Origin: Pseudomonas brassicacearum | Lineage (GTDB): Bacteria > Pseudomonadota > Gammaproteobacteria > Pseudomonadales > Pseudomonadaceae | Direction of reading: 5' to 3' | DNA length: 64,000 bases | NCBI RefSeq assembly: GCF_003732225.1 | Contig: NZ_MOBJ01000002.1 | Coordinates: forward strand, 62,001-126,000 | Shown: positions 36,124 to 45,400 of the stretch, piece after piece | Layout of the letters: the number at the start of each line of letters is the position of its first letter | How positions within the stretch are numbered: the first letter of the stretch is position 1 | Position numbers and translations under genes: made by a program | Notes under the pieces: model-generated | The model's input: only the letters and a program-made list of their open reading frames with translations | The model's database searches: none | What the model was told of the DNA's origin: nothing

Positions 36124-36839
36124 TGGTCTTCGATTGGCACGGCGCTTTGACGGCAGTGATTCACCACCCGCTATTCGGTATCGGTATTACTTTGGGCGCG
36201 TATCAATTGGTACTGGCAGCGTTCGAGAAAACCCGCTGGATCTTCCTGCAACCGGTACTGGTGTCGATGCTATTGGTGATTGGTGTGTTGCTCGCGTGTG
36301 GGCTGACGTACGCCGAGTACCGCAAAAGCACCGAGATCCTCAGTATCCTGCTGGGACCGGCAACCGTTGCGCTGGCGGTGCCGCTGTACCTGAACTTGCG
36401 ACGGATTCGGCAGCTGTTCTGGCCGATTTTTACTACGCTGGTGATAGGGGGAGTGGTTGCCACCGGCATGGGCGTGTTGCTGGGTTGGTGGTTTGGCGCC
36501 GAGCACATGATTCTGATGACCATGGCACCCAAATCGGTGACCTCGCCGATTGCCATGCTGGTGGCCGAACAGATCGGCGGAGTGGCGGCGCTGGCGGCGG
36601 TGTTCGTGTTGATCACCGGGGTGATTGGAGCGATTTTCGGCCCGAGTCTTTTGACGCGCCTGGGGGTCCATAGTCCTGAAGCTCGGGGCATGGCGCTAGG
36701 CATGACGGCTCACGCCGTCGGCACGGCGGTGGCGATGCAGGAAAATGAAGAGTGCGGTGCATTTGCCGCGTTGGCGATGAGCTTGATGGGTGTGGCCACG
36801 GCGGTATTCCTGCCGTTGGCGGTGTCGATGGTGGTTTAA
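36123..36839 (+). CDS. LrgB/CidB family membrane protein
   Basis: 238 residues, highly hydrophobic, with about seven segments. It shows LLGPATVALAVPLY near residue 78 and TMAPKSVTSPIAMLVAEQIGG, followed by GMTAHAVGTAVAM, all characteristic of LrgB. It is the partner of the LrgA-type protein just upstream, with which it overlaps by one base, and probably acts with it in the inner membrane. Confidence 0.95.
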   Translation: MVFDWHGALTAVIHHPLFGIGITLGAYQLVLAAFEKTRWIFLQPVLVSMLLVIGVLLACGLTYAEYRKSTEILSILLGPATVALAVPLYLNLRRIRQLFWPIFTTLVIGGVVATGMGVLLGWWFGAEHMILMTMAPKSVTSPIAMLVAEQIGGVAALAAVFVLITGVIGAIFGPSLLTRLGVHSPEARGMALGMTAHAVGTAVAMQENEECGAFAALAMSLMGVATAVFLPLAVSMVV

Positions 36840-36849
36840 GGAAATCTCT

Positions 36850-37440
36850 ATGAGCCTGGCGCTTTTCCCGCTGAACACAGTGTTGTTTCCCGGTTGCATC
36901 CTCGATTTGCAGATCTTCGAGGCGCGCTACCTGGACATGATCGGCCGCTGCATGAAACAGGGCGCAGGCTTTGGCGTGGTGTGCATTCTGGATGGCGATG
37001 AAGTGGGTGTCGCGCCCGAGGGGTATGCACTGGTCGGCTGCGAAGCATTGATCACCGATTTCAAACAGCAGGACAACGGCCTGCTGGGCATTCGGGTTCA
37101 GGGTGGGCGACGCTTTCATGTGCTGCGCACCGAGGTCCAGCGCGACCAGCTGACCGTCGCCGATGTCGAGTGGCTGGATGATCTGCCTGAGCAACCCTTG
37201 CAGGATGACGACGCCGACCTGATTGCCTTGCTCAAGGCGCTGGCCGAACACCCGATGGTCGAGGCACTGAACATGGGCACCGAAGCCACGGGCCAGCAAT
37301 CGCTGGCGAATCAGTTGGCGTATCTGCTGCCATTTTCCGAGTTGGACAAGATTGATCTGCTGCAACTCGACGACCCGCAACAACGCCTGGATGCGATTCA
37401 GGCGTTGCTGGATGAGTTGCAGGGTGAGTTGTTTGCCTAG
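36850..37440 (+). CDS. Lon N-terminal (LAN/ASCH-like) substrate-binding domain protein
   Basis: 196 residues consisting of only the N-terminal substrate-binding domain found in Lon protease: LFPLNTVLFPGCILDLQIFEARYLDMIG, then GIRVQGGRRFHVL and a helical tail with LPFSELDKIDLLQLDDPQQRLDAI. No ATPase or peptidase domain follows, so it is not a Lon protease. Free-standing proteins of this type are common; their role is unknown. It ends 16 bases before the convergent toxin-like gene. Confidence 0.9.
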   Translation: MSLALFPLNTVLFPGCILDLQIFEARYLDMIGRCMKQGAGFGVVCILDGDEVGVAPEGYALVGCEALITDFKQQDNGLLGIRVQGGRRFHVLRTEVQRDQLTVADVEWLDDLPEQPLQDDDADLIALLKALAEHPMVEALNMGTEATGQQSLANQLAYLLPFSELDKIDLLQLDDPQQRLDAIQALLDELQGELFA

Positions 37441-37456
37441 GGTCTGTCGACAGTGA

Positions 37457-39916
37457 TCAGGCGGTTGTTGGCGTTGTTAAGTCAGGCGTAAAGACAACGT
37501 CGTTGGAGAACACCTCTTTGCCGGCGGGAAAGTTAAGCACCGGTTTATTTGCAGCCGCGACCTGATCAATCAGGGCGTCGTAGTTCCTCATGTTGTTTGC
37601 GCCTGCCCACGTCATCTCTTCGATAACGTCGGCATCGCTACTGGTTGAGTGTCCGGCGTGATCATAGGATTGTGAGTAGATGTCATTGACCCGCGCGGCA
37701 CGGGTAAAGGTCGAGTTCACCAGCCAGATCCGGTCGGCGCTGAAGCCGCGACTGGACACTGAAATATGCCCTTCCAGATCATCATCGGGAAACCAGGTTT
37801 TGTCGCCGGGTTGTCTCGAATCGAGTGCATGCCTGTTGAAGTGATAGTTTTCACGAGCCGGGACAATCTCGATGTTCCGGGTGTCGAACAGGTAACAAAA
37901 CGCAATGTTCTGGTTCTGTCTTTTCGGGTAATAGTCCTTCTCCTTCATTCGCCCCGATTCATTGTCCGAGCCACTGCCACTGCCACTGCCACCGTCGTCG
38001 GAGTCGCCGTCAATGTCTGAAGCACTGTCACCGTCACTTGAATCCATATCGCGCGATGGGGTTTGGTTCAAGTCGCCGGGGTACTTGTGGTACTGAGTGT
38101 TATACAAAAGCTCTTCAATCCCGGATTGTTTGCCGAAATGGCTGATGTACTTTTTTGCGTCGTGCAGGCTGAAGGTTGCGCTCACAGCCTTTTGTGTCGT
38201 TGATCCCTCACCGAGATCCTTGCGCGGGAGCATGTGGCCGTCCCGGGCAAATTCGAAAGGCGTGCGGTCATCGCCCCTGAACATGGCGGGAATATCTGTT
38301 CGGTACAAACAGTTGTGTTTATTGCGTTTGTACCCGGCGTAGGTCAGTAAGCCATCGAGATAGGGCCGGGTGTAATTGGCGTTGAAATCCGTAAAGCCCT
38401 GCCCGTTGTTTCGCAGGCTCAGAATTTCAGGCAGCAACTCTTCGTAGGTGTCGTCGAACCGGTTCAGGTTTGTCTCATCCATGGACGAAAGTTTATGGTT
38501 CTGCGCCCACTGCGGGACGCTGCCATTGGCCGGTATCTCAGTGAGCATTTGCGTGAGCTGCCGGTTTGACAAATTGTAAGGCTTCATCGCAGTCGCCACC
38601 TCTGCCAGGGTTTTGTGGGCACCGCGTGAGTTCATCCGGACTTGAAGTTGCTCAAGAAGCTGCTCCCTCAGTAGTGCATTCTGACGAGACATCTCGACGT
38701 AGAGAGGCGCTATCCCTGTTTCGTCGGTCGGCTGCGTATCCGTCTGGCGCGGACGTTTCGCCGAGGCGCTTGGCCCTGGTTGTTCATCGATCAACGGGCG
38801 CTTCGGCGCGCGCACCGATTGGAGATGGGATGGCTTGAGCTGCACATTGTCGAGCATCACCGACAATTGCTCGTACGAATGCGGGGCCATCAGCCTGGCA
38901 AATTCATCCTGAGTTTTTTCGGGTGAAATCCAGCGTCGAAGTTCGTTGATCAGATAATGTTTGCGGCGTCGGTTTGTTTGAGGTAAAGCCCATTGCGGTT
39001 TTGTGCCGGTACTGGCGACTTCGGCGCGGAATCGGTCGACTTGTGCACCGTGCAGGCCGTAAAAATCCCAGATGTCGCGGTCCGTCCAGGCGGGTATTTG
39101 CTGTGCTGGCTGATTAATCGGAGCGCCTGGCGGATCGACACTGACAAACAGTCCGTTGGTATCTATAAACGCATATTGAATCTCGGGGCCGGCGAGCGGA
39201 TCCACACCCTGTTTTCTATGCATCACCACATACCCATGAAAATTGGTTGCCTGTTGGTCCCAGGTGTAGTGGGCAATGTTGGTGTAGCGAATTGGCTGGG
39301 TGCTTTGCACTGGCTCTGGTTGAGGTTGAGGTTGAGGTTGAGGTTGTGATTCCGGTGGCTTCACCGAGGAGCCACCGGGCAGCGGCTCGGCACTCGTGGT
39401 GACTCTCGATGATGCCAGGCGCCAGGTCTTGCGGTCGGCATTGAGCTGCAGCGCCGGCCCTGAGGCTGTCAGTTCGGTACGCAGTTTCGCGCGGTACAGC
39501 CCCGCCGTGGCGTCGAACTCCACAAGAACTGTTTCGCCCGACTGAATGTCGGCGTATTGGCGTTGCGCCTGGACTCTGAGCCCGTCAGCACCGGGTGCAG
39601 GCAGGAGCCTGGAAGAGAATCTGGACAGGCGGAATATGTACAGTGGATCAGCCCTTGTAGCAGGTGCTGGCGGCCGGGCCGTGGCAATGTCCTGAACGTT
39701 TAACGTGGGCAATGCCGAGGGTGCCGGTTGAACATGGGACGGACCTGCTCCCGGTAACAGGGGGGCGGGTGTCGTAGAGTCCGTTGACATGTCACCCGGT
39801 ACGCCGGGGCGAACGATGGCTGCTTGTCCAGCGGTATGCAGTGGCGGCAAATTCAATGCGGGCAGTTCAGGCAGGTTTATTTTGGGTATCGAAGATACTG
39901 GTGGTTTTGGTGTCAT
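37457..39916 (-). CDS. Putative toxin with C-terminal cholera-toxin-type ADP-ribosyltransferase domain (copy 1)
   Basis: 819 residues. The first ~90 residues are Pro-rich with no signal peptide, starting MTPKPPVSSIPKINLPELPA. Two repeat-like modules follow (YRAKLRTELTASGPALQLNADRKTW at about 141-165 region, and a WTDRDIWDFYGLHG module near 277-290). A helical region spans about 405-500. The C-terminal region (about 535-735) fits an R-S-E ADP-ribosyltransferase: FRGDDRTPFEF with Arg547, VSATFSL with Ser579, and Glu715 before HISVSSRGFSADRI. Residues about 620-660 are a Ser/Asp/Gly-rich insert. Enzyme activity, secretion and target are inferred or unknown. Paralogue of the next gene. Confidence 0.75.
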   Translation of the reverse strand: MTPKPPVSSIPKINLPELPALNLPPLHTAGQAAIVRPGVPGDMSTDSTTPAPLLPGAGPSHVQPAPSALPTLNVQDIATARPPAPATRADPLYIFRLSRFSSRLLPAPGADGLRVQAQRQYADIQSGETVLVEFDATAGLYRAKLRTELTASGPALQLNADRKTWRLASSRVTTSAEPLPGGSSVKPPESQPQPQPQPQPEPVQSTQPIRYTNIAHYTWDQQATNFHGYVVMHRKQGVDPLAGPEIQYAFIDTNGLFVSVDPPGAPINQPAQQIPAWTDRDIWDFYGLHGAQVDRFRAEVASTGTKPQWALPQTNRRRKHYLINELRRWISPEKTQDEFARLMAPHSYEQLSVMLDNVQLKPSHLQSVRAPKRPLIDEQPGPSASAKRPRQTDTQPTDETGIAPLYVEMSRQNALLREQLLEQLQVRMNSRGAHKTLAEVATAMKPYNLSNRQLTQMLTEIPANGSVPQWAQNHKLSSMDETNLNRFDDTYEELLPEILSLRNNGQGFTDFNANYTRPYLDGLLTYAGYKRNKHNCLYRTDIPAMFRGDDRTPFEFARDGHMLPRKDLGEGSTTQKAVSATFSLHDAKKYISHFGKQSGIEELLYNTQYHKYPGDLNQTPSRDMDSSDGDSASDIDGDSDDGGSGSGSGSDNESGRMKEKDYYPKRQNQNIAFCYLFDTRNIEIVPARENYHFNRHALDSRQPGDKTWFPDDDLEGHISVSSRGFSADRIWLVNSTFTRAARVNDIYSQSYDHAGHSTSSDADVIEEMTWAGANNMRNYDALIDQVAAANKPVLNFPAGKEVFSNDVVFTPDLTTPTTA
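39318..39347 (-). repeat. Five 6-bp tandem units in the first ADP-ribosyltransferase gene
   Basis: The plus strand reads five tandem GGTTGA-type units, the last one changed to GGTTGT. On the coding strand they encode alternating Gln and Pro (about residues 190-200). Each unit is two codons, so a change in number would keep the frame. The second paralogue has no such repeat. Confidence 0.8.
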
Positions 39917-40007
39917 GCTGGATTCCTTTCCAATGGTTGACTGAAAGTTGACCGGCCTCCCCTGAAATCGAAAGGCTGGTCTTGTTCGATGGTGCTCGGT
40001 AGAGACC

Positions 40008-42371
40008 TTACGGAAACACGATATCGTTGGAATAAATGCTCTTGTCCGGGAAGTCGATGACAGGCTTGTTGGCGTTCGCCACCTGATCTATCAAGTTATC
40101 GTATTCATATCTATTTTCATTGCCCGTCCATGTTCTTTGTTCGATCGGTCGTCCCGCACCAGGTTTGTATCGATCCCCGGAGGATCCAGGCCGAAGCAAA
40201 TACATCGAACAGATGTCATTGACCTTCGCTGCACGGGTCCAATCCGAGTTGATCAGCCAGATCCTGTCCGCACTTAGACCTCGTGGAGACATTGAAATAT
40301 GTCCTTCAAATGAATCGTCTGGAAACTTGACATTTTCTCCGGGTTTTTTCTCGGTTTGTGCGTAGGCATTGAAGACAAGGTTTTCTTCGCCTGGAACGAC
40401 TTCAATACCCCGGGTGTCGAGCAAATAATCAAATCCGATGTTCTGATTTTGTCTTCTTGCAATGTAGTTTTTTTCATGATCCCAAAACAACGAGTTGTCA
40501 GAGCGGTTATCGGAATCACTAGGGGAGTGGCTGTCGCTATCCTCGGCACTGCTTGATGAACTCTCGCTACTTTCATCGCTTTCGCGATTTGAAAAGATAT
40601 TGACCTTCTTTCCCGGGTGTCGGTGATATTGCGTGTCATACAAAAGCGCTTCCACCTCCGATGTCACTCGTGTGTGAGTGCCTGCCTCTGAGAGCCTAAA
40701 GCTTGCACTCACGGCTTTTTGCGTTGTGGAGCCAGTGCCGTGGTCCTGGCGAGGACGCATGTGTCCGTTGAAAAACTCGAAGGGACTGCGGTCGTCACCC
40801 CTGAACATGGCGGGAATATCGGTTCGGTACAAACAGTTGTATTTGTTGCGTTGGTAGCCGGCTTTAATGAGCAGGGCATTGAGGAAGGGGCGGGTGAAGT
40901 GGGTGGAAAAGTCGATGTGATGAGTCGTATGGTTTCGGATATTCATGATTTCTGGCAGTAACTCCTCATACACTTCATCGAAACGCTGAAGGTTCGTTTC
41001 GTCCATCGATGAGTGTTTGAGATTCTCGGCCCATTGCGGGAAACGTCCGTCGGCCTGTAAGTCGCTGATCAGAAGTGAGAGCTGTCGCGTCGACAGGTTG
41101 TAGGGTTGAATCTGGCGGGCAATCTCCTCCGGCGATTTCCGGGTTGTGCCTGTGCTCATCCGGTATTGAAGAAGTTCGATCAGCTGCTTTCTCTGCGTTC
41201 CGTTCTCGAGAGACTTTGTAACGTAGCCGGGTACTGCGGGAGTCTCCGCTGTGGAGGACTGTTCATCCGCCAGACGTGGGCGTTTTGGCTCGGCGCTGGT
41301 TTGCGCCTGGAGGGTGTCCAGCCTGCGCGTGTTGACTTCAAGCTGGCGCCTGGCGACCGAGTCGATACTGACGTTGTCGAGTTGCGCCGCCCATTGCTCG
41401 ACCGAGTAGTTCAGTGGCGCCATACGCCGGTGAAATTCATCCCGACTCATCTGTGGTGCCAGCCAGCGTCGAAGTTCATTGAGCAGATACGGTTTTTGAA
41501 GCCTCTCCTGGCGAATGGCGGCCCATTGCGGCTTCATGCCGGTGGCCGTGACTTCGTTGCGAAAACGCGTGATGTCATTGCCATACAGGCCATAAAAGTC
41601 CCACAGATCACGGTCTGTCCACGCTGACAACTTATTCGCGGGCTGGTCGAGCGCGCTTGAGCCCGGTTCGACTTTGACAAACGAGCCGTCATCGTCCTGA
41701 AAGGCCAGGTGCGTCTCGGGGCCAAAGCCTTCATCCAGGCCTTTTTTTCGGTGCAGTACGACGTAGCCGTGGTGGTTTCTCGCGTCCGGGTTCCAGACAT
41801 AGTGGGTGGTGTCGATGGTAACGCGCGGCGCGGTGGCGCTCGTTCCGGGTTGCGCGGTGGTCGAAAGCACCATGCTCCAGGTTTTCCCGTCATCGTTCAG
41901 GCGCAGTACCGGTCCGCTGGGCGTCAGTTCGTTGCGACGTTTCGCCCGGTACGCCCTCGCAACTTCGTCATAGCCCACCGGCACCGTACCGTTATCACGG
42001 AGGTCGGCGTATCTGCGATTCGCGTGGATTCGCAAGCCGCTGCTGTCGGCTGCCGGCAGGGTGTTTGCCGAATGGGCGGACACTCGATAGCCGTCCAATG
42101 GATCGTTACTCATCGGGCGTGTCGATGGCATGGGCACAGTGGGGTCCTGCGCCCGTATCGGCGATATGGCGTCGGGTAATAGGTCTCGTATTGCACCCAT
42201 CTCGAGAGCCGGGCCGTGCGGTAACCCGGCGAGGGGCTGCGATGAGTCTTGCGCCATGTGCGGGCGGGTGCCCGATGGGTATCCATCGGGCGGCAATCGC
42301 GATGGCGTGATCGTTGGCAATTCAGGCAGATTGATTTTCGGTGGCGAATTCACCGGTGGTTTTGGCGCCAT
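40008..42371 (-). CDS. Putative toxin with C-terminal cholera-toxin-type ADP-ribosyltransferase domain (copy 2)
   Basis: 787 residues, the paralogue of the downstream gene over most of its length. It starts MAPKPPVNSPPKINLPELPT, with the same Pro-rich opening. Modules RAKRRNELTPSGPVLRLNDD, YVWNPDARNHHGYVVLHRKK and WTDRDLWDFYGLYG occur in the same order. The catalytic region has FRGDDRSPFEF with Arg524, VSASFRL with Ser555, and Glu689 before GHISMSPRGLSADRI. A Ser/Asp-rich insert lies at about residues 597-625. The tail NLIDQVANANKPVIDFP is shared with copy 1. No signal peptide, secretion motif or immunity gene is seen. Confidence 0.75.
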   Translation of the reverse strand: MAPKPPVNSPPKINLPELPTITPSRLPPDGYPSGTRPHMAQDSSQPLAGLPHGPALEMGAIRDLLPDAISPIRAQDPTVPMPSTRPMSNDPLDGYRVSAHSANTLPAADSSGLRIHANRRYADLRDNGTVPVGYDEVARAYRAKRRNELTPSGPVLRLNDDGKTWSMVLSTTAQPGTSATAPRVTIDTTHYVWNPDARNHHGYVVLHRKKGLDEGFGPETHLAFQDDDGSFVKVEPGSSALDQPANKLSAWTDRDLWDFYGLYGNDITRFRNEVTATGMKPQWAAIRQERLQKPYLLNELRRWLAPQMSRDEFHRRMAPLNYSVEQWAAQLDNVSIDSVARRQLEVNTRRLDTLQAQTSAEPKRPRLADEQSSTAETPAVPGYVTKSLENGTQRKQLIELLQYRMSTGTTRKSPEEIARQIQPYNLSTRQLSLLISDLQADGRFPQWAENLKHSSMDETNLQRFDEVYEELLPEIMNIRNHTTHHIDFSTHFTRPFLNALLIKAGYQRNKYNCLYRTDIPAMFRGDDRSPFEFFNGHMRPRQDHGTGSTTQKAVSASFRLSEAGTHTRVTSEVEALLYDTQYHRHPGKKVNIFSNRESDESSESSSSSAEDSDSHSPSDSDNRSDNSLFWDHEKNYIARRQNQNIGFDYLLDTRGIEVVPGEENLVFNAYAQTEKKPGENVKFPDDSFEGHISMSPRGLSADRIWLINSDWTRAAKVNDICSMYLLRPGSSGDRYKPGAGRPIEQRTWTGNENRYEYDNLIDQVANANKPVIDFPDKSIYSNDIVFP

Positions 42372-42457
42372 GCTGGATTCCTTTCCAGTGACGAAGCGAG
42401 GGTGCCGCTTGGGGCCGTCGCTTCAAGATTTGAATGATAAGAAGGCCCGGGTATTGA

Positions 42458-45400
42458 TCAGTGATCAACCGCGGCCTCGACAACGGGAGTCGGTGCGATA
42501 GACATGTCTTCGTTGTGCAACTTGCGCGACCAGTCACCTTCGAGGGTCCAGTCCTGGGCGACACTGTCGTAATAAACGGTTTTTGTTGTGTCGGCACTGA
42601 AGTGCAAGTGCCGGATGAGCACCAGTTCGGCCATCGGCTGATTGCCTTGGTGATGCTGCCTGATGTCCTCCTCGATGGCTTCGACACTGGCATAGGCCTG
42701 AGCATTGAGCTGCGCCAGATGCACCAGCGCAAATTCCTGCTCGACGTCGTAGCGGTGGCCGGAGGACGTGAAGACGCGCACCGTTTCCATCGGGGCGTCA
42801 GCGGCTTCATCATTATTGGGCAGCAGAATGATGATGTGGCCGATCCATAGCTGCGTGTCGCTCAGCCTGATGTGCTCGCGGCCGATCGGATCACTCAAGT
42901 GTTGCGTATGGATGTTCCAGGTAGAGGTTCCCTGTGAGTTGGCAATCGCTGCGGACGTGGTCAGCCTGAGAATCGTGTCTGCGGCAGGATAGAGCTCGTA
43001 GGCCGCCGCTTGACCCTCCAGCACATGCACACCGGACTGAATCACGGGGTCGATGTCCACCCGCTGCGCTTGCGGTTTGAGCACGATGGCGGGGTGAGAG
43101 GACGGTTGTTTCATCAGGTAGCGACCCGAACGGTAAACCAGCGACCGGCTCGACTGCACCGTTTTACGACCCGGGTTACGGTGATCGTCGATATATGAAT
43201 ACTGCGGTGGCTGGACCCGGCAGGAAATTCCGTCACGCATAACCAGGACAAAGTTATGCCTGAGCATGAGTCCCGACGCGATCAGGCTTGCGCCGACATT
43301 GCTTCCGACGGTCGGGCGATTTCGGGCCATGTTTTTCAAGGTCAGGCACTTTTGGTCCGTGAAGCGCAGCGTCAGGTCGATATCCTTGTAACGCAGGTAG
43401 TCGAAATTTCCGGTTCGCGTCGAACTGACCGTGTAGGAGGCTTCGATGGCTTCTATTTGCTGGCTGTCGTAGTCCAGATAAAGTGTGCTGACTGTTGAGT
43501 CGTTTTCATGCTGGACGTCCAATACGCTTGAAGCCAAATGCCGATAGACGAAGTAACCGGAGTGCGGTTCGCTGGATACCGCGTAGTCCCCACCTTTCAG
43601 CAGTTGTGGTGACGCCGTGCGCTGGCCCACCGCCAGGATGATTGCGTTGACGGTGATAGTGTCGTGACCATCGAGCTGTTGCGGCAAGTCAGGTTTGAGC
43701 GAGTAAAGGTCTTTGGTGCGAAACACCAGTTTGTCGTTCTGCACGTAGCGTTTGTCGGCTGTCTGTCGATAGACGCCGATGACGGTGACAGTGGTTTCCG
43801 GCAGTTCGCCATCGATGCCACGCAATGTCTCCAGCACCAGTGAGGTCCCTTCGATCCGCCAGCTCTGAATACGTTCGAACGCCCAATCCAGGTCTATCAG
43901 ACTTGGGTCCTGGCCATCTTCGATCAGCGTGGTCGCGCCGGTCTCGTCGGCAATGATGTAGTGATCTTCGCCGGGGCCACCATCGACCCGGCAATTGAAA
44001 CCCCGTATCGCAATCGTGTCGGCGCCCGCGGCTGCGTCGGCACTGTCTGCGCTCCCGCGCAGCACGATCCGGTCCGACTGCGAGCTGCCTGTGACCAGGT
44101 TCGCGGTGCCGGCCAGGGTTTCGACCGTCTCGATGGACTCAAGTAGCAGTGGAGCACTGTCGGGACTGGCGCGCAGGCTCAACTGTCCTGTTTGCAGATC
44201 GATGCGCGCACCTTGATGGGGCTTGTCGCGAGAGACGTTTCCTTCCAGTTGCAATGTGTCATTGCCGTCGCCACCGCGCAGAAGGCTGCCCGACAGATCG
44301 GTTGGCTGGAGAGTGTCGGCGGTTATCCGAAAGCTGAAGTGATCGTCCTTGTCGCCTCCCGTGAGGTTTTTTTTGCCTGCGCCGTAGCTGAACTGGTTGG
44401 GCTTGTCCCTGACCCCCACAACCGTGTCATCGCCGCCTCCCAGTTGCCAGAGAATGGCCTTGTTCTCACCCGAGTTCCCGAGGATGACCCCTGGAATACG
44501 GCTGATGCCTTCACTCGCGTCGAACGCGTCGTCGGTTTCTCTGATCCCGGGTTCTTTTGCCTCGGTGTAGGGGCTTTCGCCAGCGGCAGTGTCCCACTGA
44601 TGTTTCCAGTGCTTAGCCGGTTGCAACTCAATACGATAGTTGCCCAAAACGACCGCTTCGACGCTGTCCTTGAGTTCGTTGTCCAGCCAGCCGCGGGCGG
44701 TCTTTTTCAGTAGCTCGCCATAATGGGTGTCGGTTTTGGCGACCAGGAAGCGGTCGAGGATGTCTTGATCCAGTGCTTGCCCGGTGAAAGCGAACCAGCC
44801 TGAACGCCAGCGTTCGTGGGTGCTCAGGGTGATGTAATCGTCGATGTCATCGACCTGACGGGCGGCGCTGTAGATTCTTGCGCCGAGTATTAACACCGCG
44901 GCGGCTGCGATGCCGATTGGGCCGGCGGCGCTGAAGCCGGCCAGCGCCGCTACTCCCAGGGCCAGGCTCAGTCCCGCGCTGGTCAGGCTTAGCCCAGCGC
45001 TGAAGTAGTGATCCTGAGCTTGTTTCCCTGTTGCGTTGGCAGCATCCGTGAACGATTTGATGGCAGTGTAGATATCAAACGGAAGCGTGAGGACGCTGGC
45101 AAGCAGCCCGGCACCTCGTGCCAGCAGCTTGCCGGCGCTGGTCGCGCTGAAACCCGCAAACACCTTGCCGCCATTGAGAATCATGTTTCTGCCGATACTC
45201 TCCAGACCTTTCTCGGCGAACAGTGAGGTCACTTCGGCACCGATACCGCCCACATTGATGGCGGCCTCAGCCAGATCTCCCTTCTTCAGGGCCTCGGCGG
45301 TTCCCATGATGCCGCTGTAGATACCATAGCCTTGCAGCCCGACGCCCATGCTGGTCATGCCCCGACTTTTTATTCTGTCGACCCAGCTCGGCAAATTGTC

